A stretch of DNA of 22,247 nucleotides from Larix sibirica (Eukaryota > Streptophyta > Pinopsida > Pinales > Pinaceae): assembly GCA_004151065.3 (NCBI GenBank), contig NWUY0300043886.1:1-22247 (forward strand). Direction: 5' to 3'. The number at the start of each line of letters is the position of its first letter. Positions within the stretch are counted from its first letter, which is position 1. A program made the position numbers and the translations under genes. A model generated the notes under the pieces. It was not told the origin of the DNA, made no database searches, and worked only from the letters and a program-made list of their open reading frames with translations. Positions 1 through 8,700 of this stretch are shown in pieces.

Positions 1-241
1 ATTGTTACCATTTCATTGACCTAGGTGAAGGTTTGTACAAGTTGTCTCTTTTTGTTCTAGATCTAAGCCATTCAGACTAGGGACTTCAATATTTGTTCGC
101 ATCGATCGAAAAATCCTATAACAAGTGTACAGGTCCTTTTAGAGCTAACCAAGCCCCACTTTACCATGTTGGATGAAATTCATCCTTGGCCTCAAAGTGC
201 ATGAAAAATGCAAAAACAATACAAGAAAATCACTAAGATAA

Positions 242-665
242 CTATCCTCTCCTGCTTTCTCAGAGATCTGCGAGGCTTTCCCTGAGACTGTTGAACTATA
301 CCTAGGCCATTCATCTTCATCATATGATCATGATGGAATTGAATTCTCAAGCAAGGTGGTAACTAGAGCTCTAAATGGTAGAATTGAACGAGTATGGTTT
401 GTGTTTACTCCTCCTTTGTTCACACCTATTCAGACCCAAGAGGCTCCAACTTCTACTAAAGTTGGAGAATGGATTCAACTAGTGAAAAGGGGTAATAAAG
501 GCAACAAGGATCCCAAAGCTTGGCTAAGGGCGTGACCACCTCTAGGTTGGCTCTATCCAAGCTAGTAGAGTTAGATGAGGGTGAGGAACTATTGGATCCT
601 CTTAGGTTACTTCCTCTTGTCAACAGGGAGACATAGGTTATGATCTCCACCTTTGAGGTTAGATT
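242..665 (+). pseudogene. LINE ORF1 C-terminal relic
   Basis: One frame is open from just after a TAA at 239-241 to a TGA at 533-535 and reads FPETVELYLGHSSSSYDHDG then ...RIERVWFVFTPP... and TKVGEWIQLVKRGNKGNK. After a one-base shift near 530 it continues as TTSRLALSKLVELDEGEELL up to a TAG near 635. The basic Trp-containing segment followed by an acidic tail is what I expect of the C-terminal end of a plant LINE ORF1 (the RNA-binding gag-like protein). Upstream, from about 3 to 230, another frame reads protein-like (YHFIDLGEGLYKLSLFVLDL) and may be more of ORF1, but I cannot place a domain there. There is no start codon or zinc knuckle in view. The assignment leans on position just before the ORF2 start. 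Confidence 0.55.
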
Positions 666-819
666 GACATGCCTTTGTTGACAATGAATAAGAGAAGAGA
701 AAACCTAAGAAAAATACTTAGGATAGTTGGGTAGGGCATGCATTATATAAAGGAGCTTTGTGACTCCAAATTATTACCAAGCATTAAGTGGTAAAGATGT
801 CAAGGAGGTGGATGTTTTT

Positions 820-867
820 ATGGAAATTTTACAATATGCATCATGGGATGTGAGGGGTCTTGGATGA
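820..867 (+). pseudogene. LINE ORF2 start (first residues of endonuclease)
   Basis: The ATG at 820-822 opens MEILQYASWDVRGLG followed by TGA. LINE ORF2 proteins characteristically begin with the first strand of the apurinic-type endonuclease, M-K-I-x-S-W-N-V-R-G-L-G. Here the catalytic-site Asn is Asp and the frame stops after 15 codons. Downstream sequence no longer resembles the endonuclease, so a large internal deletion begins within about 60 bases. The spacing from the ORF1 relic (about 150 bases) is normal for this class. Confidence 0.6.
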
Positions 868-929
868 TCAATTTGTTTTTTATTAACTCAAACCTTACGT
901 GTAAAATGTGTGATTCAAGTTCTATTTGG

Positions 930-1533
930 TGGGATCAAAACGTCTACTTATTCCATGATAGGGCTATTCCCGTTGAGGTGATGACTAACATGGTGGTAAA
1001 ATTTTATCATGAGCATAAAGGTGGAGCCCAAATACAAGAAGCCAATGATCCCTATGATGCCCCAACTGAACTATGACATCCCTTAGGGTTCTTTGATAAG
1101 GCGAACCAAATCCATCCCCCCAAGTGTGGTATCGGGGTGGTTCTCTATCTTAACTAGTCTCATTATTTTAATGTTAGATATGCTACTAGGAATGGATAAA
1201 AAATGAAGGCCAAGATCTCTATGTTATGGACGCTTCTATTCTTTTCCTCCAAACATAACGTTAAAAAACTAAAGATTATGAGCGACTCAAAGGAAATCAT
1301 AGACTGCTACCAATAAAAACAAAGTTGCAGTGGAGCATCTGAGGCATTTGATACAAAAAAATTTGTCCTTCCTTCATTCCTTTGAATGGAATTCAGTATC
1401 CCATACATAGAGAGAGATGAACTCTGAAGCTGATATCCTTTCCAAGCAAGCTCTTACGTGGGAAGACGATTCCTTTGCGTCGTATGAATTTTTCAAAGGA
1501 GTGGAAAGGGAATCAATGGAGTTTCACTTCTAG
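930..1533 (+). pseudogene. LINE ORF2 C-terminal RNase H domain, degenerate
   Basis: Starting in the frame of the ATG at 843, the sequence reads WWDQNVYLFHD, a TGA at 1074, then GFFDKANQIHPPKCGIGVVL at 1086-1145, ...ISMLWTLLFF... and KIMSDSKEIID. After a frameshift near 1315 it reads VAVEHLRHLIQKNLSFLHSF and REMNSEADILSKQAL, ending at TAG 1531-1533. This is the RNase H fold: a first catalytic Asp in FFD, a second in SDSK, and the terminal N-x-x-A-D-x-L-S-K helix. The expected catalytic Glu before LW is replaced (KAKISMLW). Plant L1 elements are known to carry such a C-terminal RNase H. At least four in-frame stops make it non-functional. Confidence 0.7.
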
Positions 1534-1874
1534 CTTAGGTACTCTGTTGGCTCATATTATGGTCTAGAATTTTTTTTTAGTCTCGATGTTTAAAGTCTGG
1601 TTTTGGTAGTAGTTTGGTCACAGTATTGGATTTGAAGGAGTGTAGGTGTAAGTTTGGGTGGGGTTTTGATTTTGTTATGTGTATTTATGAGGGATAAGGT
1701 TGGCCTTTATGGGTTGTTTATGCTATGGTCAATTGGGCAGTCAATTTTTTTTCACATAATGGTTGGGCAGTCATTTTTACAGGTGCAAAGATAAAAATTT
1801 TGTAGTCACTGGGACAACATTATGTATAATCTCTCTTTGAATATAAATATTTTTTCTAGGTAAAAAAAATAAAA
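1534..1874 (+). other. LINE 3' untranslated region and A-rich tail
   Basis: This non-coding, G/T-rich stretch follows the RNase H stop and ends in an A-rich run (1862-1874, eight A then T then four A), as expected for the reverse-transcribed 3' end of a LINE. A GGGCAGTCA-type segment is repeated near 1735 and 1765. No gene is visible. Confidence 0.5.
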
Positions 1875-2381
1875 TGCGTGATTCAGTTTGTAGAGGACCG
1901 TATCAACTACAAAGTACTATTGCACAATTTGATTTCAAGGGGAGCACCACAAGGGTTAAAAGAGACGGAGAAAAGTTAACTTTTAGACTCCGTTATTAAG
2001 TATGGCCAAAATTCAAATATGATGTACCTTTGTGGCTTAGAGCATATAGAAGGCATAGGAAGCTATCAACCACCACCTTTCTTGCAAGGGTGGCTCTCTT
2101 CATATAGGCCTATCCTTTGATGATCCTTGCCTTTGGTGGTCTCCTCTAGTTCAAAATGAAGGTAAATCATTAGCAAAAAGAACTTGGTTCTCAACTAAGC
2201 ATATGTTCAAAAATATATATCATAATTATTGCAAGGGGTCTCTTTGATGATCACACACACAACTAGAAGCCATCAACCATGTTGAGAGTATAATTTTGGT
2301 TAAGCATGCTAGACAATCCTATGATTGAGTGGATTCTAAATTGGTCTTTGATGACCTATTTCTCAAGTTGGGCATGCCCAC
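1875..2381. other. Unrecognised spacer with weak protein-like reading
   Basis: This stretch lies between the LINE tail and the broken end of element A's LTR. On + one frame reads VPLWLRAYRRHRKLSTTTFL (about 2028-2085), and a shifted frame reads DDPCLWWSPLVQNEGKSLA (about 2117-2170) and on to KRTWFSTKHMFKN with a TGA near 2249. The composition looks like decayed coding sequence, but I recognise no family. It is not the missing first part of element B's LTR nor the missing part of element A's LTR. Confidence 0.3.
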
Positions 2382-2667
2382 TCCAACTACTACCCAACAT
2401 TACAACCAATAACTCATTACCATACAAAGGATGGCATCATGAGCGATACTCTACTATCACGAGTGGCAATAATGACATACAAAAATCTTTTGATCGTTAT
2501 AACCCTTGAATATTTATACATCAAAACATGGGCGGATCCCGTTGCAAAGTGGACACAACTCGTAACTAACTTTTGCCTTCTGCGTAGTTTTGGTCAAATT
2601 GCTAAGTTGTCACATGGTCCATCTCTGGTGCACGACTTTCAAGACAGGTCCAAAACCTGCTCCAATG
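2382..2667 (-). repeat. Element A 3' LTR, truncated
   Basis: It aligns base for base with 11421-11708. Shared blocks include CGAGCGATACTC, TATTTATACATCAAAACATGG, AAGTGGACACAACTC and CAAGACAGGTCCAAAACC. The homology stops abruptly at 2382; the equivalent of 11039-11420 is missing. The inner terminus reads CCAATG where the complete LTR has CCAACA. Confidence 0.85.
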
Positions 2668-2690
2668 GGCCCCCAACACTCACTTGTTGC
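2668..2690 (-). other. Polypurine-tract-like sequence of element A
   Basis: Read on the minus strand, the bases just before the 3' LTR are AGTGAGTGTTGGGGGCC, a G-rich run in the position where plus-strand DNA synthesis of an LTR element is primed. It is interrupted by pyrimidines, so only position and G-richness support it. Confidence 0.4.
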
Positions 2691-2760
2691 TCGTCTTGAG
2701 CAAATTCAACTGTTGCACAATCCTATTTGACTAGAATTCTTTAATACAATAGCATGAGTA

Positions 2761-2961
2761 CTATTGTATAACACCTTTCGAACCAGAGTTTTTACTCTTT
2801 GGGAACTGCACCTCGGTCTGAGCAGAGTTCCAACCATCACTCAACTTAACAAAAATTCTCATCCCAACTCTTAAACGCACCTCGAAATCCTGGATCTTGG
2901 CTTTCACATTATCAATGGTGTCCGATCTCACGACCTTCAAGACTCTCATCTTGCTAACCAG
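2761..2961 (-). pseudogene. Captured polyubiquitin-like fragment within element A
   Basis: The minus-strand frame with ATG at 2949 and stop at 2761 contains SDTIDNVKAKIQD (2925-2887), identical to the 13 residues 20-32 of plant ubiquitin. Weaker agreement extends upstream (Leu8, Lys11, Leu15 and Val17 positions, from about 2961). Directly after it comes VRLRVGMRIFVK (2880-2845), which matches the junction between two ubiquitin units (LRLRGG-MQIFVK) with 9 of 12 residues. Ubiquitin residues of about 35-70 are missing between the two, and after Lys6 of the second unit the match ends. The fragment therefore looks like a piece of a polyubiquitin coding region with an internal deletion, in the sense orientation of element A, between its third coding region and 3' LTR. 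The diglycine is Val-Gly, so no processing is expected. Confidence 0.75.
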
Positions 2962-3229
2962 CTGGTCAGTATTCCTCTGGTTACTCCAACTGCTCCTGCA
3001 TGAAGTAACCCTTATTGCTTGTTAGGATTCTCTCTCTATATTGTCACTCCACTTTCCAGTAGGGCCATGACTTTCCACAATGTGACTACTTCGGCTCTTG
3101 CTTTATTGCAACTATGCTTTCTATACTACCTACCTATTTTTGTTGCCCGACAACTCTACTTTGCCCCTTGATTCTACATCTCTATGCCCAAAATCACAGC
3201 ATCAACTCTCCAAAACAAACAAAAAAGGA
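2962..3229 (-). pseudogene. Degenerate tail of element A third coding region
   Basis: This stretch joins the long coiled-coil frame to the ubiquitin-like fragment. Short helical readings such as MQEQLE occur near 3000 in one frame, but stops and frame changes are dense and no domain is recognisable. Plus-strand open frames here are antisense shadows. Confidence 0.35.
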
Positions 3230-4916
3230 ACTTACTTGCTCCAATTTACCTTTCACTGCCTCCTATATAGCTAATCCTGCCATACTCCACCTTATCTCGT
3301 CATGATTACTTTATGTTGTCAAACTAGACTTTGAGATTTGATGTTTATTCTCTATCCTTTCAAAATTTTGGTTTCCATTTTCCTTCATGATGGCCACAGG
3401 TTCTCTCTGATGCACATCACTTCACAACTTCTTTTGTGCCACTTCCACTGTCTCCGTAAGCTTCTGGAATGTTTCCTTTGCCTTCACGACTTGCTCCTTT
3501 GCTTGCGTTTTTTCCTGTATGATGCCTTCCACTACCTACGCACTGAGCGATGTTTACAATTGTTGCTATGTTTCAAAGATTGCCTACTTTATGACTTCAT
3601 GGGCTGCAACGATGTTCTGTATGACTTTGTATGCTTCTTCCTGTAGTACCTCTAGTTTCTATGTGATATTCTGTTGCTCGACCCTCAACTGACTAATCTC
3701 ATGTTGTTGTTTCCTATTTTCAATCAATGTAGTTACCTTCTTTTTTGTTGGTAAAGTGTTCATTGCTTCCTTCATTTTCTATGCCTTTTCTTGCACATCA
3801 TGTATCTTTTGCTCTATTTTTTGCAGCTCAGTATCCTCCAACAATTGAGTCCAGACCAGTGTATTTTATTCACATAGCTTCGCGCACTTCTCCTTCAAGG
3901 TCTTGATATTTTATACTGTGGTAGTCGCACTCGCTCTCTGCTCCCTTTCCTACTTTTGTTCTGATGGTGTACTTGGATTTGCCTTCGCTTACAAGTCCAC
4001 AATCTTTGCCTGGAACCCTTTAATTGCTTTCCCTATTTTAATAATTTTTTCTTCAACTAGGATATCCACCTCCTGTTGGTCCTCCAGAATTGTGTTGTAC
4101 ATCCTTTCTAATGCCTACTGTAACTTTTCATTTTCATGAATCACCTCTTATTTTCTCTTTTTCGCTTCTTCTTTCTCCTTCTATGCTTCTTGCTACTCTT
4201 TGTGCAGCTTTTAATTTTCCTGTTGCAATACCATCTTCGCTATTATCCCATCTTCCTTCGCAACTAATGTCGTGGCTGCACGCAACTGAATCTCCCTTGC
4301 TACTCTTGTCTGTAATTTGTAGAGCTCTTCTTTTGGAATTTCAGACAAAATTAAATTAACTAAGCTTACCATTACTATGCTTTCTTGTAGTTCCTATGCA
4401 GGAAACTCAATGGATCCCACTGCTATCATCACAATTCTTTCCGTCGTTGATGCAACTAATGGGTGAGGAACCATCTCCCTTGGTTTTGTATTCCTTTTGC
4501 GCTCTTCTCTCGATCTTGTAGCCATAATTTTTGCTGCTTCTAATGCCTATCATAATGTATTTAATTGCTCATGCATGCTTGTCTTGATCTGTTCTTGCTT
4601 TTTCGCCACTTCTTCCCATGCTTCTTATATTGCTTCCCTTACTTGTTCTCATATTTTGTCCAAATCATCTTCTGTTAGTGAATGGACAACTAGTTCCTTT
4701 ATAGCCTTCCTCTTCTTTCTCTACGTGGAAGGGCCTGCCTCTATATGTTCCTTCCGCTTTTATCCTACCTCTAGTGGATTCTCCTGTGCATTGTCGCATG
4801 TGCCATCATCTTATTTAGGTTCACTATCTTACTGGTCATCTTCTCCGATGTATTGGTTTTCATTCTGTTCTTCTTCCAGATCACCGATCTGCGCCTCATC
4901 TTGGTTCCTATGTTAG
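3230..4916 (-). pseudogene. Element A third coding region, C-terminal coiled-coil part
   Basis: One minus-strand frame (codon phase of base 4903) can be followed from about 4903 to 3230, more than 500 codons, interrupted only by stop codons. It is rich in Glu, Lys, Gln, Ala and Leu, with heptad-like runs: QIGDLEEEQNENQ, LVVHSLTEDDLDKI, EEVAKKQEQIKTSMHEQLNT, RMYNTILEDQQEVDILVEEK, LKEKCAKLCE, TELQKIEQKIHDVQEKA and KLEVLQEEAYKVIQNIVAAH. Such a protein would form a long parallel coiled coil. It lies 3' of pol, where some plant gypsy elements carry an extra or envelope-like ORF. No signal peptide or membrane segment is visible, so a structural or packaging role is more likely than an envelope, but its function is unknown. 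Most stops are TAG or TAA at positions that look like former Gln or Glu codons. Confidence 0.65.
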
Positions 4917-6675
4917 TGGGACTCTCCACTCATCATCCCAATCATTCATAATGGCGTTGACATCTTCCTATGCCAGTCGAAATAATGTTGGAAACCATCT
5001 CCTTTCCGAATCCCACATTGCTCGAATGTACAAGTGATGTATTCTAGCTCTAAAACACGCAATTACTTTGTACATCTCCACCATCTGTGCCGTGATGTAC
5101 GGCATTGTCCTGATGACGTTCCGAATAGCATCATTGTATATAGATAACATAACATTGTTCTCAAATCTACCTTCTCTTATTCTTCACAAACCACAAATTA
5201 GCATACTTGGCTGCCATACATGGTTTATGCGCAACATCCAAAAAATGTGAACAATCTAGCTCCCTCCATGAAACTAGGGCAATCAATATTAGTAACCACA
5301 CATAATGGAATGGTTTCCCCTTCTCTTGTGCTTCTCTTTAGTCCTCCAGAAACTCATTTACTAGGAATGTTGCCCAATTCAATTGTACGTCTTATGTGCA
5401 CTTGTTTGCTGTTGTTATGATCCTTGCTGCGACCTAATCCTTCCAACTCTTCCTGAATAACTTGCAAGCTAAAACTTGTGTTACAAACCTCACTGCACCC
5501 TCATTGATACTTGGCACATCTAGACCTCACAGGCCCCTATGCATACTAAACTTATCCTTCATTCTTTCAGCTAGCTCTTTCTCATGTTTCTTGTTTCTAA
5601 ACAACAACGCAGGATCCTCCCTTGTTGTCGGTAGTCTCGTTATCTCTACAATCAATTTACTATTAATGGACACCTCCATATCCATCCATAGAAAACCCCC
5701 ATGCACACAACTCAACTATTGATGTATACAATTATTTAATTTCGTAGTTCTGCCAAAGTGTGGGATCTCCAACATATTTAACACGCCTACATGTTGTAAC
5801 CCAGTTTCCCATTGTTGTGGCTCTAGTGTAATTATCGGTGTGTCTGCGACTACTTTTCTACTCCATATATTTTTCCTTTGCAAGCTCCAAGAACTGCTCG
5901 ACAATTGTGATGTCATGATCTGCATACCTTAATTTCTTTATATCCCCCAACAGGGTTCCCCAAATCGACACGCCCTCCAGAACCTCTAGTGTGTCCACGT
6001 GATACTTCGACTGCTTCTCCAAATTAATCGGTTTCATGTCCATCTTTCATGAAGGCACGTAATCCCTTTTATATTTTGTCGAGGTGGAGGTTGATGCTCC
6101 CTTCCCCACTCTCGAACTTGATTCCGATTCTCTGGCTGCTAACCCTAACACTCTTGTTACCAATACCTCCTCCTCTATCACCACAATTGCGTTCTTTGTT
6201 CGCGGTTTCCTCGACACTAGTGTTAGTACTGGTACTTTTAGCGCCATCTTTTTACTCCTCCACGATTGCACTCGACTTGGCTCTGCTCTACTTATTTCAA
6301 CTTCATCTGCTTTCAACTTGTGTCGGGCACCTGTCATTCTACTCATGCTTTTAAACCCTGCTCTCAACTGTCTTGTCCCCCTTCATTCTCACTCTTGCAT
6401 TCAATGGTACCCTAGATTCATGCATCATTGCCTAGATTTGGGATTAAATCTTCTTAGGATTTTCTCCCCTTTCTAATTCCTATTAGCGATCTCCTCCATT
6501 TATTACTCCATTTCCCCTCACTTTGGTTATTACTATGCCCTTTAATATTCACACTTGCGAAATGTGCCACCCTTTTCCTTGACTTCATTGGTATGTTATC
6601 CAACATTCCCGCGTTCCTCCTCTTTGCGAGGTCCCTTACTCTTTTTCCTCTCGAGGTGTTGCATCCTATTTGCAA
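4917..6675 (-). pseudogene. Element A third coding region, N-terminal globular part
   Basis: Decayed but clearly protein-like minus-strand readings follow the integrase end. They begin with a basic segment (RGKRVRDLAKRRNAGMLDN near 6640, from ATG 6675), then a Ser/Thr-rich linker (RESESSSRVGKGASTSTST near 6100) and KYHVDTLEVLEGVSIWGTLL (about 6015). Next come VEITRLPTTREDPALLFRNK (about 5650), FVTQVLACKLFRKSWKD (about 5485), GKPFHYVWLLILIALVSWRE (about 5310), AAKYANLWFVKNKRR (about 5210) and DAIRNVIRTMPYITAQMVEM (about 5120). At least four frame changes and several stops are needed to connect them. The mixed hydrophobic and aromatic pattern suggests a helical globular domain ahead of the coiled coil. 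I do not recognise a named family. It occupies the extra-ORF position and may have been one protein with the downstream coiled coil. Confidence 0.6.
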
Positions 6676-6716
6676 GACCTCTCTCTACAACATTTTTTTT
6701 CAGAGTCTTTCCTTAA

Positions 6717-7018
6717 CTATTGCGTAGAAGAAAGACTGTACCTATACAATTTCAACTGACTTCCATTAATAAATCCTTCAAGGGGTTCCCCATTCAGCTT
6801 CTCAAATTGAATGGCCCATACCTTTGTGATATATTTTATAACATAAGGATCTAACCAATGCATTCTAAACTTACATGGATGTTTCATACACTTTCTATCA
6901 TACATTAGAATAAAGTCTCATCTCTTGAATTGCTTATGCTTAATATTCCTATCATGCCTGGCTTTCTCGTGCTCTTTCTGGACCTGCTGATCAAAACCTG
7001 CACAAACCGGTCTTCCTG
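6717..7018 (-). pseudogene. Integrase C-terminal module (end of pol) of element A
   Basis: The minus-strand reading LQEDRFVQ is followed, after a one-base shift near 6998, by GFDQQVQKEHEKARHDRNIK and FKR, a TGA, then FILMYDRKCMKHPCKFRMHW, LDPYVIKYITKVWAIQFEKL and NGEPLEGFINGSQLKLYR. This is the GPY/F-type tail of gypsy integrases (usual form K-H-P-G-K-F-x-x-R-W-x-G-P-Y ... L-K-x-Y), which binds DNA and helps target integration. Here the GP of GPY is DP and the PG is PC. It normally follows the HHCC and DDE core domains, none of which is present: upstream sequence is gag-like. Stop at 6717 ends pol. Confidence 0.85.
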
Positions 7019-7707
7019 TAGTATTTGTATGTTTCTTGGATTATCCTACTCATATCCTTCTTCATTGACATTGTAATATTCCAAAACTTCATGCAGCGTT
7101 GGTGGGGGTAGGTGCGTGGTACATATGGGTCTTGACCCCATTATTTCTCTTGGTGCAAAAATCTTTGCTTTAATAGCCTATAAGGTTGTATCTACTACTG
7201 GAACTTCATCTTCAAAATTGAAGGTTAGCTTAAATTGCTAATCATCTCTTCCCAAATTGTTGTACCTCTGTGCCTCTCCAGCTTAGTGTACCAATTTCTT
7301 GGAATTGTGTCTAATGTGTGCACAAATCGATGTGTATATTCTTCCTTTAACACTATACCCCATGTTGTAATACACTGTGGAACATGGTCCGATGGACAAC
7401 TCAACCCCACGTATTTCTATGTGACATACTCATAACCAAATCTGACCTGTAGCATCCTCTTGCATTGCTGCCAATTACCCATTCTTTCTTTATGAGTAAC
7501 CCACCATCGGGCGGGTGCCGCTTTTAGTGCAACCTATAATGCTAATAATCTCTGCAGTTCTAGTATTTGCACTTCAAAGTTTGTTATAAATAGTGCTACA
7601 TCTGTTAAGCCATCATAGTTTGGAGGATGACATACCTCTGTCCCAATCCAACGTAATGAAGTTGTAACCTGCACACACTTCCTCATGTGAACTTGGTGCA
7701 TTCTTTA
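7019..7707 (-). pseudogene. Second gag-like domain downstream of protease, element A
   Basis: The frame is contiguous with the protease reading (codon phase of 7965), with stops at about 7705, 7534 and 7417. It reads LRWIGTEVCHPPNYDGLTDV, ALFITNFEVQILELQRLLAL, AALKAAPARWW-type VALKAAPARWWVTHKERMGN, WQQCKRMLQVRFGYE, then EEYTHRFVHTLDTIPRNWY and TKLERHRGTTIWEEM. After a shift near 7231 it reads LTFNFEDEVPVVDTT, LPPPTLHEVLEYYNVNEEGY and NPRNIQ. The ARWW...W..C...L...F pattern is that of retrotransposon gag capsid-like domains. From memory, some plant gypsy polyproteins have such a segment between protease and reverse transcriptase. Here it runs straight into the integrase tail. Confidence 0.7.
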
Positions 7708-8260
7708 TTGCCAATCCTCAAATGCTTCATGAGAGTCTGACGCACAACAACTAATGTTGCACCAACTTATCACACCATCTGTAGTGGGATTCACATAGTC
7801 CTCCATTCTAACTGTCATGCTGTACAAGTTTTCCAGCTCTCGATTCCTTATCAGCTCCATGCACCTTTTCCCTTCCATTGGGTCCAATGTGACCCTCAAA
7901 GTATCCCCTTCAAATATCATTTGTCTCTTCTTCAAATCAATGATGGCCTGATTCACAAAATCCATCCAATTCCTAATAGGGCGGGATATGGTTTACTATC
8001 ATCCATAATTTCCATGACTTCAAAATCAGCGGTGTTGCACACCCCATCGACATCCACAGGTACTCTTGCCATCCTTCGGATTGGGATAATTTTATGTTGG
8101 GTAGCTAATCCCAACTAAATATTGGACCATATCAACTTCGTCTTGCCCATCATTTCCCATGTATGCTTTGGCAGGACATTTAAATCCAAACCCAAATCTA
8201 AGATATATAATCCATATCATATTCTCCTATCTATGCACTCAAGAAAAATTCCCTATTGGT
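7708..8260 (-). pseudogene. Retropepsin-type aspartic protease region of element A
   Basis: The minus-strand frame with TTA at 8201 reads LDLGLDLNVLPKHTWEMMGK, then RRMARVPVDVDGVCNTADFE, VMEIMDDSKPYPALLGIGW (to about 7964). After a shift it continues as DFVNQAIIDLKKRQMIFEGD (7965 on). LDLG with a downstream hydrophobic stretch matches the D-x-G active site of plant gypsy proteases of the DLGAS-INLMP form, and PALLGIGW is the expected second hydrophobic-Gly motif. The enzyme would cleave the gag-pol polyprotein inside the particle. The residue after DLG is Leu rather than Ser or Ala. A frameshift near 8205 separates the protease from the gag frame. After the protease, EDYVNPTTDGVISW leads to the next domain. 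Confidence 0.7.
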
Positions 8261-8700
8261 CCTTTTGTCATGTTGCACCTTATTAAAAACAACATGTCTT
8301 TCCTTTTCTTGTGTGCATTAATCAATCATCCAACGTAATATACCCAAATCATATTCATCCTTTATCAATTCCAAGAAGCTCTTTAAAAAGTTTCTCAAAG
8401 TACTTACCTTCTTATCCGGTCCTTCTAGAACTGAAGAATCATATAATGCCGACATGTCATACACTTGTTGTGAAGATGACACTCCAAAGTCTGGCCTTAA
8501 AAATTATTTTCTTGCCTACTTGTATGTGTCTTTCTCCATCCATGGATCAAACATTAGTGCTTTCCCTACAAATTTTCTTACCCACTGACTGGTGCCCAGT
8601 TCATGCTTTATCGCATCAGCTCTTGTCTTGGCCTCTCCTCGCGTGACCGCTACTACCCTTGGTTGGTCATCGCGCTCTTCTGCCATGATCATTTGCACAT
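8261..8700 (-). pseudogene. Gag-protease linker of element A
   Basis: The minus-strand frame with ATG at 8698 reads MAEERDDQPRVVAVTRGEAK and TRADAIKHEL, then DTYK, two stops, FLRPDFGVSSSQQVYDMSAL and STLRNFLKSFLELIKDEYDL, continuing to REFFLSA and EYDMDY before the protease shift. The VVxVTRxxAKTxAD string is the kind of linker seen just upstream of the protease in plant gypsy polyproteins. It is in the same frame as the zinc-knuckle region, which supports a single gag-protease polyprotein. Confidence 0.6.

Larger units (their letters stand above)
1..1874 (+). mobile_element. Internally deleted non-LTR retrotransposon (plant LINE, L1-like)
   Basis: The parts of a plant LINE occur in the right order on one strand: an ORF1 C-terminal reading (about 242-665), an ATG with the ORF2 endonuclease start signature (820-867), the ORF2 C-terminal RNase H domain (about 930-1533), a T-rich 3' UTR and an A-rich end (1862-1874). 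The rest of the endonuclease, the reverse transcriptase and most of the zinc-binding region are absent between about 868 and 930. The left end lies outside the window or is unrecognised. All coding parts carry stops and at least two frameshifts, so the copy is dead. No target-site duplication was identified. Confidence 0.75.

Noticed and set aside
2306-2699. Plus-strand frames across 2306-2699
   Set aside because: They cover the truncated LTR of element A and its flank, and the matching LTR at 11421-11708 does not keep the frame.
3338-6476. Many plus-strand open frames (for example 3338-3646, 4497-4916, 6084-6476)
   Set aside because: They are antisense to the minus-strand third coding region of element A. 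Their Cys/Ser/Phe/Leu-rich composition is the complement of its Lys/Glu/Gln-rich coiled coil.
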